From Methanospirillum stamsii (GTDB lineage Archaea; Halobacteriota; Methanomicrobia; Methanomicrobiales; Methanospirillaceae): a stretch of DNA of 64,000 bases. How positions within the stretch are numbered: the stretch's first letter is position 1; the number at the start of each line of letters is the position of its first letter. Below, one piece after another: positions 9,401-18,012 of this stretch. The stretch lies in assembly GCF_003173335.1 (NCBI RefSeq), contig NZ_QGMZ01000001.1, positions 1 to 64,000 on the forward strand. The letters are read 5' to 3'. The notes beneath the pieces are model-generated. The model was not told where the DNA came from. It did no database searches and was given only the letters and a program-made list of their open reading frames with translations. The position numbers were made by a program, and so were the translations under genes.

Positions 9401-10155
9401 ATTACAGAGTCAAGATTTGTATCAATTCTGAAATTTGCAAAGTCTCCGGATGAGATTTTTCCTCCGGATGCGATATACTGTTTTTCATTCTGGTTCCAGA
9501 CACGGAATGCAATTGAGGGATCGTTTACTACAAATGCAAGATCGCCTGCATTCGCTCCATCCCACTGGTACCAGTTTCCTAACTTCCCGTCAAAGGTTGC
9601 CGGGTTGATATAATATGAATGAGCACTGGTGATTGAAATCGCACTGTAACTTCCAGTACCTGATTTCCAGGCCACCATGTTGCCTGAACCTAAGGTCTTG
9701 GAGATGTCAAGTCCCTGCTCACCAAGGAATACATCCCCGCCTTTTGGCACGACTGTGAGCATATTTAAGGCTGCACCGGATACATGAAGGTCAAGTGCAC
9801 GGTTAACTCCCCGTTCATAGAGGATAGTTTCTTCACACTGAACTCCGTTCACGTAAAACGAAACCGGTTCACCTTCAAGAGTCTCATCAGCTCCTGCCTG
9901 AACCATCATCGGCTGTGAGTCGCTCCCGTAGACACCATCAGAAATCACGGTAGCAGTTCCGGCGACGGTTTCGTTCAGCATTGCAGTTACAACTAATCCG
10001 GGAGATGCCGGATCGTCATCAATGTAGAGCGTTCCAGTAAGGAACATCGGAACCAGTTGTTTGATCTCTACATCTTCAGCTGCAGTCAGAGACATACAGG
10101 AAAAGAGGAGAAGGATTAACAGACTGAATCCTATTCCTTTCATCGTGATATTCAT
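6487..10155 (-). CDS. Giant secreted DUF3821-like/PKD surface protein
   Basis: The 1222-residue protein has a signal peptide (about 1-26) and an N-terminal module (FLTGTLYIDDDPASPG) like those in the downstream genes. A DUF3821-like region starts near VFLGEQGLDISKTLG. A long cysteine-rich central region with CC pairs precedes two PKD domains (WSWSFGDGTIS, WFWDFGDGYTS). The C-terminal domain has two SGWNFISVA/SGWAAIGFT repeats. Its layout matches the upstream gene, indicating an old tandem duplication. It starts one base after the upstream stop, so the two are surely co-transcribed. A structural envelope role is inferred. The many cysteines suggest disulfide-stabilised folds outside the cell. 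Confidence 0.82.
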   Translation of the reverse strand: MNITMKGIGFSLLILLLFSCMSLTAAEDVEIKQLVPMFLTGTLYIDDDPASPGLVVTAMLNETVAGTATVISDGVYGSDSQPMMVQAGADETLEGEPVSFYVNGVQCEETILYERGVNRALDLHVSGAALNMLTVVPKGGDVFLGEQGLDISKTLGSGNMVAWKSGTGSYSAISITSAHSYYINPATFDGKLGNWYQWDGANAGDLAFVVNDPSIAFRVWNQNEKQYIASGGKISSGDFANFRIDTNLDSVIQQRGEGLPVEDLGIIDINGYSNVSSENYLNLRGTLSGIPDVDISIKDLAVDADSWYWPENDDNSSGWNTGALNSDGKRRYINGEYGFSAVVDLNNLKENYDNFYGVIVGKTETSTSSLNIVDESVDVIVNPGDVTRNSSFYVTVGGKPNKDYIIVIMQCDPGVTDPTMCCAEKMSGAPCDRPPKIREDQSGVSAGTITFDDPAGTTFPIGDTKLSPDCCEKTGNIRDVVPTDDKPWASNVYANGVYYYAKVLTNTTGYQVVEFTVGSDVAPDRSYRIHVQSVEETPESVIDGDGMVKVNKGVVTMDIKEEAPYYLGNDVTLSGTNTDSDKVYLFMTGPCQNGCGNDLLGWKTPDAEENIIQPGLDMVELGCKEESDQFTAIEVPVKSDGTWSYTWKTEKAPINPATYTIFAASQPINACCLDCACAATTSRTIIFEEPCFDAVLDPQIVELPVGCCPNGCSWTDQDAIMLTGTACGFPHTGDGENVTKEINMWIFGKEKVGNDKYVNARIPVYCDDTFEINLLNYISLCDLKPGEYSIILQHPMYNHKFDMVKETDVRTPIEGNRIWMVTSYPDEWSKLFPLEGQGYYEGEKAVKAITDFLDERLVDDKYIVLPLTIVNDGVPTADFSGTPTQGGKPLEVQFTDKSVGKDLNQWSWSFGDGTISTEVNPKHTYSDDGVYTVSLTVMNKEGLEDTVTKTDYITVREPKISADFIGSPTSGASPLNVKFTDKSTGEPTNWFWDFGDGYTSAGVQNPSHTYTFGGKYTVTLTVTLGDEMDRETKTDYITVIGGPQPTPTIGPYDPTKVQLFSGWNFISVARTLSDATSNASVVFKDVPTGGHAIWAYDPYKQYWDQVLTGTEITPLYGYWIYSVTPYTINLQFKNDPVSAPPTRSLPSGWAAIGFTGGTPATAKDTLKSVKDGWIYTRGYDAQHQQWESTIVNGGQGENTYLFPSKGYWLYMETPGTLAAIGV

Positions 10156-10156
10156 C

Positions 10157-13100
10157 TTACTCCCCTCCGAGTAGGATTCCTTCGGTATTCATCTCAATAA
10201 GATACCCAACCGTTGGATCCATCATCTTGTCATCATCCACTCCCCTGATAATCGGGTACTCCCACCGCTGGGTTACCGGATTGAATGAAAGTGTCTTGTT
10301 CCAGGTTTCTCCCAGGGATGCAAGGGCAACATTGGCTGGTGTCGGCTGCATGGCCATGATACCAATACCGTTCCAACCAACTCCAAGATTCCGGGTGAAT
10401 GCTCCTCCGTCAATGTACGTCGGAGTGATTATGACCGTGCCGGCATCAGCCTTCCAGACTCTGAGTGCTTCGAGCGGAACTACCGGATAATCATCCATTA
10501 CCGGTACCCATTCGTTACGCTCATTGTCAAATGCCGCATATGGAACTTCTCCGGATTCTATTCCGGCGAAGAGTTCACTGACTGTATTATAATCTTCAGT
10601 TACCGCTTTTGGAACTGAAACATGGTTCCAGCCCTGGGTAACTTCAAACTGACTTCCGGTTCCGATGGTAATGAAATTATCAATTACCAGGGTGTCAGAA
10701 CCTCCGTTGTTCGTTACCGTAAGTGAAACGGTGTAAATTCCCGGAACGGTAAAAGTGATTACCGGGTTCTGTTCTGATGAGGAACCGACAACTTTTCCTT
10801 CACGGATAAGTTCCCAGAGCCAGGAGTCTACAACTCCGGTGGATTCATCGGTGAACTGAACCTGCACCGGGAAGGAGTCAGAGGATGTCGGTTCTGCAGA
10901 GAATCCTGCTACCGGTGCATCGTTTAAGACAGTAATAATCTGTTCTGCAGGTAATACCGAACCAATTTCATTACCAATATTGAGAGTTACCGTGTAATTT
11001 CCAGGTTCAGCATATGCATGTGAAGGGCTTTGCAGTGATGAACTTGCATTATCACCAAAGTTCCACATCCATGCTGATGGATTTCCATTAGACAGATCTG
11101 TGAAATTCACTACATCATTTGCAAAAACCTTTGCAGGAGTATAGGAGAATTTTGCAGCTGGACCATCTGCAACCCTGATATAATCATTCTTAACAGTCTT
11201 ATACAGTTCATCCCCATTCAGGGTGAGTGATACTGCATACCTTCCAGTATTTTCATAAGTATGTGCTGGATTCTGTTCAGTAGAAGTTGCACCGTCACCA
11301 AAGTCCCAAGCCCATGAAGTTGCTTCAATAGTACTGATGTCAGTGAAACGGACGGTTAATGGTTTATTACCATAAGTCCGGTCTGCTTCAAAGTCCGCAC
11401 CACCACAAGGCCTGTCAGTTATGTTAATCTGGAGATGAACATAGTTATCATCAACATCCGGATCGTCAAGTCCTCGAAGAAGGGCAGTTAATACTTCAGT
11501 TCCAAGTTTGTATCCCGGACCTTCTACCTGAACGAGTTTCCTCCAGTCATCATCATAGAAGTACTGAGATTCCGGATCCGGAGTTTTTGTTATCGAACTT
11601 GCCCCCACATGAGTAAGGAAATCATCATTTGGATTACCTACTCCATTGCCATTTACGGTCTCATTGAAATTTTCAACAGGTCCGATGTCAGGGAAGCCAG
11701 ATAGAATCCACCTCTTTTGTTGTTCAACTGGGTTTGCCCAGATTTTTGGATCCAGCTGTGTTTCTAAGATAACATCAAACTGATGGTTGTATCCGGGATC
11801 CTGTACGACAATATCATAAACACCAGGATCAATTTCACAGAGCAATACTCCGGCTTCTTCCATCGCTTTTGCAAGATTATAGGAGTACGTACCATCACAG
11901 TTGACCGGAATTTGAGTATTGATATATTTTGCACTGCCTATCTTGCCCTTTCCAAACATCCAGAGACTTAATTCCTTATCTGCATTACCAAGAGATGTTC
12001 CATTTACAAGTATTGGATGGGCATCAAGAGTGGTACCACAGGGATAACCCGGACAACAACATCGTAGAACATCATCTGCCAGAGCCGTGAGTTCAGGACC
12101 TTTCAATGTTATCTCTGCTACTGCAACGACATCACAATTTGGACAATCCTCAATTGTACAAACTGCTCCACCACAGGAAACACAGGTCGGACACCAGGCC
12201 TGATTACTCAAAGCCCAGATTGTATAGGTACCCGGATTCATTGCAAGATACTTTGTCTGCCAATACAGTGGATTTCCAGATGCATCCTTATTCACAAATA
12301 TCCAATCAAAACCTTCAATCTGTGGAACACTTACTGGAACTACTTCCGGACCCATTCCAATCATTCGTGCTTTTGTCAGGTCAGGAGTAAGACCACCACC
12401 ACACTCCGGCTGACATGGTCCGGTCATATATAGATACGTCGTAAGACTGTCTGAATTCAATCCGGCAATTTTGAGAGTATCACCAAGGAATGCTTCTGTA
12501 ATCGGAGTGTTTGTTGCATCAGAGGACTGTGAAATCTGAACTGATATATCACCCTTCTGAACAGTTAATTCGGTTTCATCAAAGATGTGAACTCCATTAC
12601 ATTCAGGAGCACGTTTCTGAATGTGTACAGTAAAGACAGGATTGTCATCTGCTTTCCAGACTGTATTGTCAACATCAATATCTATTGTTGCCTGCCCACT
12701 ACAATCGGTTGTGATGCTTGCATAATAGAGTACGCCATCATTAAACTCGGTCGGGACTACTTCCCTGAAGGTCTTTCCTTCACAACAGGAAGGGTATACA
12801 ATTTCACTTCCAATCGTATACGGACCACCAACCGGATCAAATTTTAATGCGACATTCAGGGTATCATTGACAAACCACGGCGGACGATCACACACTTCCC
12901 CAGTCATTTTCCGTGGACATTCAATGATACCAATGATATACTCGGTTTCGGGTTTTCCAACAACTGTTGCAGTTGCCGTCTCCGTTCTTTTAATTGCACC
13001 CGGGTTTACCGTAACTACCACACTCTCCGGAACTAATCCCAGATTTGTTGTGGTTGACTTTGCTCCACCAACAACTGCATAATTGTCAATAATGTTGTTA

Positions 13101-13918
13101 GCCCAGCAGGTGACTGAAACTGCATATGTCCCATCAGGAGTATACAAAAGTCCCGTTGTTGGATCAATTGCATCCGTGTCCCAGGTCTGCCACTGATGAG
13201 TATTTGTCAGGATATTGATATCCTTAACAGAGATCACCGGATAATTCGGATTACAATCAGGACAATTACATCCTCCTGCATCCGGACCGAGAAGAGACTT
13301 GTAATCTTTCCCATTCGAACCTACGACATTAATATCAAAGATACCAGCGTTTGCACCATTGGTACGTTCCTGGATGTGGTACAAATTAGTCTTGATGTTA
13401 AAAACCAGATCCGTTCCAAGGAAGACCTGACCGGTTCTGTTGACTTCCGGACAGATAGTATCAGCCGGAACAAGTTCGATGTGTGGAATTGCAACGTAAT
13501 ATGCTACTACAGGCTGACCGCCATTCATGATAGGCATACCACTTGCCTGATCACAGAGGTAAAAAGCACCCTCCATGATTGCATCATTCAGGGTGTAATC
13601 TACCTGGTTTACAAAGTAGTCAGTTTCACTGCCTGCTGCAATCGTAAGATATCGATCCGCAGGAGTTGATCCTACTTCAGCAACACTCTTCCACCATCCG
13701 ACATAGTTTACCGGAAGACCGGTGTTCGGATTAATAAGCGCATTCGAAATGTCCAGACCAGTCTCTCCGATGAATATATGCGTCCCTTGATCTACAAGAG
13801 GAACCGGAATATTCATCCCGGCTGCTGATCCCGGACTTATGAGCATCAAACTGACGCTCATCAGAACCAAAAGCCAAATCTTACTGTTTCGTTCAGATTT
13901 TTTTCCATCTCTTTCCAT
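10157..13918 (-). CDS. Giant secreted DUF3821-like/PKD surface protein, first gene of the operon
   Basis: The 1253-residue protein has a signal peptide after a basic start (about residues 1-34). A DUF3821-like domain follows (THIFIGETGLDISNALI), then a long cysteine-rich middle with CNCPDC, CCCPGYPCG and several CC pairs. Three PKD-type domains (about residues 840-1110) include WAWDFGDGATS and WMWNFGDNASS. The C-terminal region has a QGWNHVSVP/VGWNGIGIM repeat. Order and spacing of the domains parallel the next gene. It leads a four-gene operon and is preceded by a long GC-rich leader. A major envelope or sheath component is plausible. No enzymatic motif was seen. Confidence 0.82.
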   Translation of the reverse strand: MERDGKKSERNSKIWLLVLMSVSLMLISPGSAAGMNIPVPLVDQGTHIFIGETGLDISNALINPNTGLPVNYVGWWKSVAEVGSTPADRYLTIAAGSETDYFVNQVDYTLNDAIMEGAFYLCDQASGMPIMNGGQPVVAYYVAIPHIELVPADTICPEVNRTGQVFLGTDLVFNIKTNLYHIQERTNGANAGIFDINVVGSNGKDYKSLLGPDAGGCNCPDCNPNYPVISVKDINILTNTHQWQTWDTDAIDPTTGLLYTPDGTYAVSVTCWANNIIDNYAVVGGAKSTTTNLGLVPESVVVTVNPGAIKRTETATATVVGKPETEYIIGIIECPRKMTGEVCDRPPWFVNDTLNVALKFDPVGGPYTIGSEIVYPSCCEGKTFREVVPTEFNDGVLYYASITTDCSGQATIDIDVDNTVWKADDNPVFTVHIQKRAPECNGVHIFDETELTVQKGDISVQISQSSDATNTPITEAFLGDTLKIAGLNSDSLTTYLYMTGPCQPECGGGLTPDLTKARMIGMGPEVVPVSVPQIEGFDWIFVNKDASGNPLYWQTKYLAMNPGTYTIWALSNQAWCPTCVSCGGAVCTIEDCPNCDVVAVAEITLKGPELTALADDVLRCCCPGYPCGTTLDAHPILVNGTSLGNADKELSLWMFGKGKIGSAKYINTQIPVNCDGTYSYNLAKAMEEAGVLLCEIDPGVYDIVVQDPGYNHQFDVILETQLDPKIWANPVEQQKRWILSGFPDIGPVENFNETVNGNGVGNPNDDFLTHVGASSITKTPDPESQYFYDDDWRKLVQVEGPGYKLGTEVLTALLRGLDDPDVDDNYVHLQINITDRPCGGADFEADRTYGNKPLTVRFTDISTIEATSWAWDFGDGATSTEQNPAHTYENTGRYAVSLTLNGDELYKTVKNDYIRVADGPAAKFSYTPAKVFANDVVNFTDLSNGNPSAWMWNFGDNASSSLQSPSHAYAEPGNYTVTLNIGNEIGSVLPAEQIITVLNDAPVAGFSAEPTSSDSFPVQVQFTDESTGVVDSWLWELIREGKVVGSSSEQNPVITFTVPGIYTVSLTVTNNGGSDTLVIDNFITIGTGSQFEVTQGWNHVSVPKAVTEDYNTVSELFAGIESGEVPYAAFDNERNEWVPVMDDYPVVPLEALRVWKADAGTVIITPTYIDGGAFTRNLGVGWNGIGIMAMQPTPANVALASLGETWNKTLSFNPVTQRWEYPIIRGVDDDKMMDPTVGYLIEMNTEGILLGGE

Positions 13919-14100
13919 GTTTCACCACTCCATCCCAACGGATATGCCCTAAAGGACGGTTTTTTCTAAAACCCGGACTCATAGCGAGCGGGAGTCAGAA
14001 CCCCCCTTGGGAACCGCTTATCCTGATTTTACCCATCTCACAAAGAACTGTTTGCGTTTTGAGCCCCCGTTCCATGATAATATACATCATATATATTATT
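13919..14100 (-). promoter_or_regulatory. Promoter and long GC-rich leader of the surface-protein operon
   Basis: On the minus strand an AT-rich TATA-like stretch (ATATATGATGTATATTAT, about 14078-14097) is followed by roughly 150 bp that is much richer in G and C than its flanks. The leader can form small hairpins: CCC-AAG-GGG near 14008-14018, and GACTC with GAGTC arms around 13976-13997. The start codon follows at 13918. Such a long leader is unusual in this window and could fold as a regulatory or mRNA-stabilising 5' UTR. No known riboswitch consensus was recognised. Confidence 0.4.
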
Positions 14101-14129
14101 GTCAATATAAATATTTCCATTATTTCTCG

Positions 14130-14172
14130 AAAAAATAAAAAAAAAATGGAACTCATCCTGTTATACAGGATG
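14130..14172 (-). terminator. Hairpin plus T-tract terminator after the multi-PKD gene
   Basis: About 20 bp after the stop of the 14193 gene, minus-strand CATCCTGT and ACAGGATG form a perfect 8-bp stem with a 3-nt loop (14154-14172). A run of T residues follows at 14131-14146. This resembles an intrinsic terminator and separates the gene from the downstream surface-protein operon. Confidence 0.7.
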
Positions 14173-14192
14173 TAAAAAGAAAGAAAAGTTGA

Positions 14193-17100
14193 TTAAGTTA
14201 CAGTAATGCGAGCCGAATATGAATCACTCATATACGAGTTCTTTACCGTAAGCCGGGCCGGATAAATTCCTTTTTGAGAGTACTGATGTTCCACCGGACT
14301 CCAGTCACCTGAAGTGAAAGTATCAATATCTCCATCACCATATTCCATCACCCAGGAAAGAATTGATCCGGATGATGTATCCGTGAATTTTACTTTCCGG
14401 TCAGCGAGGTTTTCAGTTGTAAAACCTGCTTTTGCGGTCGGATTTTCAATGGTAATTTCCTGGGTAACTGAATCTGATCCCGCACTGTTTCCGGCAGTTA
14501 AAGTGACCTCATAGGTGCCATAATCACTGAAGAGATGTTCCGGACTCTGGGTAGATGATCCAAGACCATCATCAAAGGACCACTGCCATGAGTAGATCTC
14601 ACCCTTTGAGGTATCAGTGAACTGGACCTGAAGCGGATTAACGTCATTCAGTTCATAGGTGAATGCAGCCGCCGGAGGATTAACCGGAGGAACAGCAATC
14701 GACTGGGCAATTGTGTTTGTCTTATTAAATTCATCTGTGACGGTAAGACTTACTTCATACGTTCCGACTGAGGAATAGGTATGTTTTGGACTCTTTTCAG
14801 ATGATCCAAGAGTATCGCCAAAAGACCATGCATAGCCCAGTGGAGTTGCACCATAACTCTGGTCAATGAATTGAAGCGCCAGAGGTTCATTGTCAACTTT
14901 TGCATAGGTAAACCCGGCTACCGGATCAAAGAAGATCTGATCTGATGCGAATGTTCCAAAGTAGGGAATATAAATCTCTTTTGAGATTGTCCCGGAAATT
15001 TCACAGGCGGTAGATTGTACTGTTAAAGTGATAGTGTAATTCCCTGGTTCTTTGAACATATGAGTTGGAGCTCGTTCTACTCCGGCAGGTGATCCATCTC
15101 CAAAGTCCCAAAGCCATTTGTCAATAACACAGGGTTCACCTAAGGAATCATATGCTATTGATGTATCCATGAACTTATACGAGTACCCGTATGTTCCATT
15201 CCGGTCAATCATATCATAGGTAAATCCAGGTGTAACTTCTGAACCTGATGGCGGGTAAACTGTTACGTCATTGGAGTTTTCGGTCCACCCCATACCATCT
15301 TTGAGAATTACCATTACCCATGGAGAATACGTTCCCGGATACTGGTATGTGTGATTTGGTCTTTGTTCAAGAGATGTTCCTGGATAATACATACCATCGC
15401 CAAAGAACCACAACCACTGGGCCACGTAATCCTGTGACTCTTTATCAGATTTTCCATTTACAGATAGATCTGCATTGAATTGCACATCAAGAGGGGCATC
15501 TCCAGAAGCTGGTTTTGCCCAGACATTTGACAGTACAGCAGTATTTAGAATCCATACATTATACGAATCATATTGATCCGAATCTGGTTTGATCAAAGAT
15601 TCATTTACTCCATGTACGTTCGAACTTTTCAGATGGACTGTGTAAAGACCCGGTGCAGTAAATTTGTGAACAGGACTTCTGAGTGAAGATGAAGAATTAT
15701 CTCCGAAATCCCATTCCCAAGAGTCTTCCCATGAATCTGATTCATTACTCCAGAATTGAATGGGATCACCAACAAAGCCATAAGCCCAGGTGTTTACTCC
15801 TGCAAAATATTCATCAAACGGATTTTTATTCATCATTTTCATATCCGGATGAGGAATATCATCAGGGAATACTTCCAGTTCTCTTTCTATTGGATCTGGA
15901 TTTAATCCATCTTTAGAAGCTGCCAGAGTTACTGTGTATTTGCCGGTTCCCGGGTAAACAACACGAGGAGTAAAATCATTTGAAGTTGCAGGCTCTCCAC
16001 CTTCAATAGTCCACGTAACATCCCAATCTGCAGTAATTCCTAGGGGTATAAGCACAATACTATATGGAGATTTGCCATAATCCTGTATCCAGGTGAAATT
16101 TATTCCTTCATTTGATGGTTCATATGCATGAACCATATGCTCTTTACTGTCAACTGCATTTGGTTGTACATTTTCAGACGAGTATTCCTGTTCGCCATGT
16201 TGCACAAATAACCTGACAGTATAATCTCCTGCTTCAGTATACAAATGAGTTGGATTCTTCTCATGTGAAGAACCTCCATCACCAAACGACCAGGTATAAT
16301 TTGGAATTACCAGATTGGCTAGGAGATCAGGATCCAGCACTGATTGATCAATAAAGGAGACATTAAGAGGTACGGTACCATTTTCTGGAACTGCAGCGAA
16401 ATCAGCTGTTGGATACCGCTGTACACCTACATTTATGAAATCAGTCTTATTTTCATAGTCTGTTTCACCATGTTGATCAATGATACTCAGGTTTACCCAG
16501 TATTTACCAGTATATGGAATCTTAAACTGTGGATTATGCTCAGTTCTTCGTTCACTAGTCCAAGTACTGTTACCTATAGTCCAGTTATATGCTAACGGAC
16601 CCTCTCCAATACTCTGATCAATAAGAGTAAAGTTGAGGGGAGCAAGACCTTCCCGGACAGATGAACTGAAGTTCGCTACCAACCCACCAGGATAGACCTG
16701 AATATTTTCTACCGAAGTTTCATCGCTTTCTCCGTACCAGTTTTCAACGTATGAAGTAATATTGTATATACCGGGATCGGAGAGGAGGAATACAGGATTT
16801 TTTTCCGTACTGCTGGCAACGTGTGTTCCAGTAGAATCATATACATCATATTCATAACTGAGGGACACATTTGACATCGTATAATTAACCATACTCTTGG
16901 ACTGGTCAATTACACTCACATTCAAAGGCCCGACTCCAGCCATTGGAACTGCCGAGAAATTCGCAATAGGCATTACATTGTCCGGAGGGATTTTAAATGT
17001 CTTACTAATGGTCGTATAATTACCATTCGCTCCCACCGTGAGGTTAATATCATAATAAACAACCTCCTTCGACATATTCATGGTGAACTGACTTTTTCCG

Positions 17101-17720
17101 GTTAAATTTTTTTCTTCGCCAGTCTTTTTATTTGTTCCTTTCCACCACCATTCGGTAACATTCAATTCAGGATCAATCTTCGAGTATGAAAGATCATAGA
17201 ATGTCACTGTACCATTTGGATCCAGAGCCCTGTCATCATAGGCGGCTTTTGGCATCATACGAGCAGTAATATTACCACATGGACCATACTTATAGAAATC
17301 AACCGTCAAACTAGAACTGTTAAGGCCGGTTTGATTTGCTGCAATAAGCTGAACTGTAATGGGATCTCCAGCGGATAGAGTGGTATCATAAGTAACATTA
17401 CGCTTACTTGGATCAAATATTGGAGATCGTACTACTCCACCAATCGTCCAATTCCATGAACCTATTGTATCCGTACCATTCCATGATGAAATATCATTAC
17501 AATACAGAATATCATTACAGGAGTAATTTGCTGATAAAGCTCCTGAATGATTTCCACTAAAAAGCGTCATACCAGCCTGATTCTTTACCGTGAAATTAGC
17601 TGATACTGCCGCAGTACCTGGCTGGAAAAATAATACCAGGAGAAGAAGCACCCCGAGTATTACAATTGCCCCGTTTAGGATTTCTTTTCTGAAAAGAAAT
17701 CTCCTATCATCCGATTTCAT
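14193..17720 (-). CDS. Secreted protein of about eleven PKD-type domains
   Basis: The 1175-residue protein has a basic N terminus and one hydrophobic signal segment (about residues 16-38, ending GTAA). The rest is an array of PKD-type beta-sandwiches. About seven keep the WxFGDG signature or a close variant (YTWSFGDGGSS, WEWDFGDNSSS, WLWDFGDGSPA, YAWSFGDTLGS, WQWSFDDGLGS). Three or four more are divergent. The chain would be an extended rod of roughly eleven beads. No catalytic motif or C-terminal membrane anchor is visible. It lies alone between a terminator and a 290-bp AT-rich gap. An adhesive or structural envelope role is inferred from the architecture. Confidence 0.8.
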   Translation of the reverse strand: MKSDDRRFLFRKEILNGAIVILGVLLLLVLFFQPGTAAVSANFTVKNQAGMTLFSGNHSGALSANYSCNDILYCNDISSWNGTDTIGSWNWTIGGVVRSPIFDPSKRNVTYDTTLSAGDPITVQLIAANQTGLNSSSLTVDFYKYGPCGNITARMMPKAAYDDRALDPNGTVTFYDLSYSKIDPELNVTEWWWKGTNKKTGEEKNLTGKSQFTMNMSKEVVYYDINLTVGANGNYTTISKTFKIPPDNVMPIANFSAVPMAGVGPLNVSVIDQSKSMVNYTMSNVSLSYEYDVYDSTGTHVASSTEKNPVFLLSDPGIYNITSYVENWYGESDETSVENIQVYPGGLVANFSSSVREGLAPLNFTLIDQSIGEGPLAYNWTIGNSTWTSERRTEHNPQFKIPYTGKYWVNLSIIDQHGETDYENKTDFINVGVQRYPTADFAAVPENGTVPLNVSFIDQSVLDPDLLANLVIPNYTWSFGDGGSSHEKNPTHLYTEAGDYTVRLFVQHGEQEYSSENVQPNAVDSKEHMVHAYEPSNEGINFTWIQDYGKSPYSIVLIPLGITADWDVTWTIEGGEPATSNDFTPRVVYPGTGKYTVTLAASKDGLNPDPIERELEVFPDDIPHPDMKMMNKNPFDEYFAGVNTWAYGFVGDPIQFWSNESDSWEDSWEWDFGDNSSSSLRSPVHKFTAPGLYTVHLKSSNVHGVNESLIKPDSDQYDSYNVWILNTAVLSNVWAKPASGDAPLDVQFNADLSVNGKSDKESQDYVAQWLWFFGDGMYYPGTSLEQRPNHTYQYPGTYSPWVMVILKDGMGWTENSNDVTVYPPSGSEVTPGFTYDMIDRNGTYGYSYKFMDTSIAYDSLGEPCVIDKWLWDFGDGSPAGVERAPTHMFKEPGNYTITLTVQSTACEISGTISKEIYIPYFGTFASDQIFFDPVAGFTYAKVDNEPLALQFIDQSYGATPLGYAWSFGDTLGSSEKSPKHTYSSVGTYEVSLTVTDEFNKTNTIAQSIAVPPVNPPAAAFTYELNDVNPLQVQFTDTSKGEIYSWQWSFDDGLGSSTQSPEHLFSDYGTYEVTLTAGNSAGSDSVTQEITIENPTAKAGFTTENLADRKVKFTDTSSGSILSWVMEYGDGDIDTFTSGDWSPVEHQYSQKGIYPARLTVKNSYMSDSYSARITVT

Positions 17721-17949
17721 TGCATAATCCCCATTATAAATACGATCCTTCTCTTGATCAGGATAATTATAGTAATTATTGGATATGATATATAGATTAT
17801 GGAATATAGTTGAAAAGATATAATCGAAAATCTGTATTTAATATTCTGAATTATTCTAATTATCAAAAAGAAAGAAAAATTTAACTTTTTTAGCCCCTAA
17901 AAGGGAAAATATTAAAGTGTACATCAAATTTTATTTTTTAAAACGAATC

Positions 17950-18008
17950 GTGCGCTTTTCATTCACTTATTTATTCAATAAAAATCCAAAAAATACAAAA
18001 AAATTAGA
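17950..18008 (-). terminator. T-rich termination region after the NHL gene
   Basis: Immediately after the stop at 18013 the minus strand runs through several T tracts (A runs on the plus strand at about 17989-18003). No strong stem was seen. Oligo-T stretches of this sort terminate archaeal transcription, so this likely marks the end of the NHL transcript. Confidence 0.4.
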
Positions 18009-18012
18009 AGGT

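Noticed and set aside
13919-14050. tRNA or small structural RNA in the GC-rich leader
   Set aside because: No cloverleaf, anticodon arm or conserved TTC-loop sequence could be built. Its place between a TATA box and a start codon fits a leader better.
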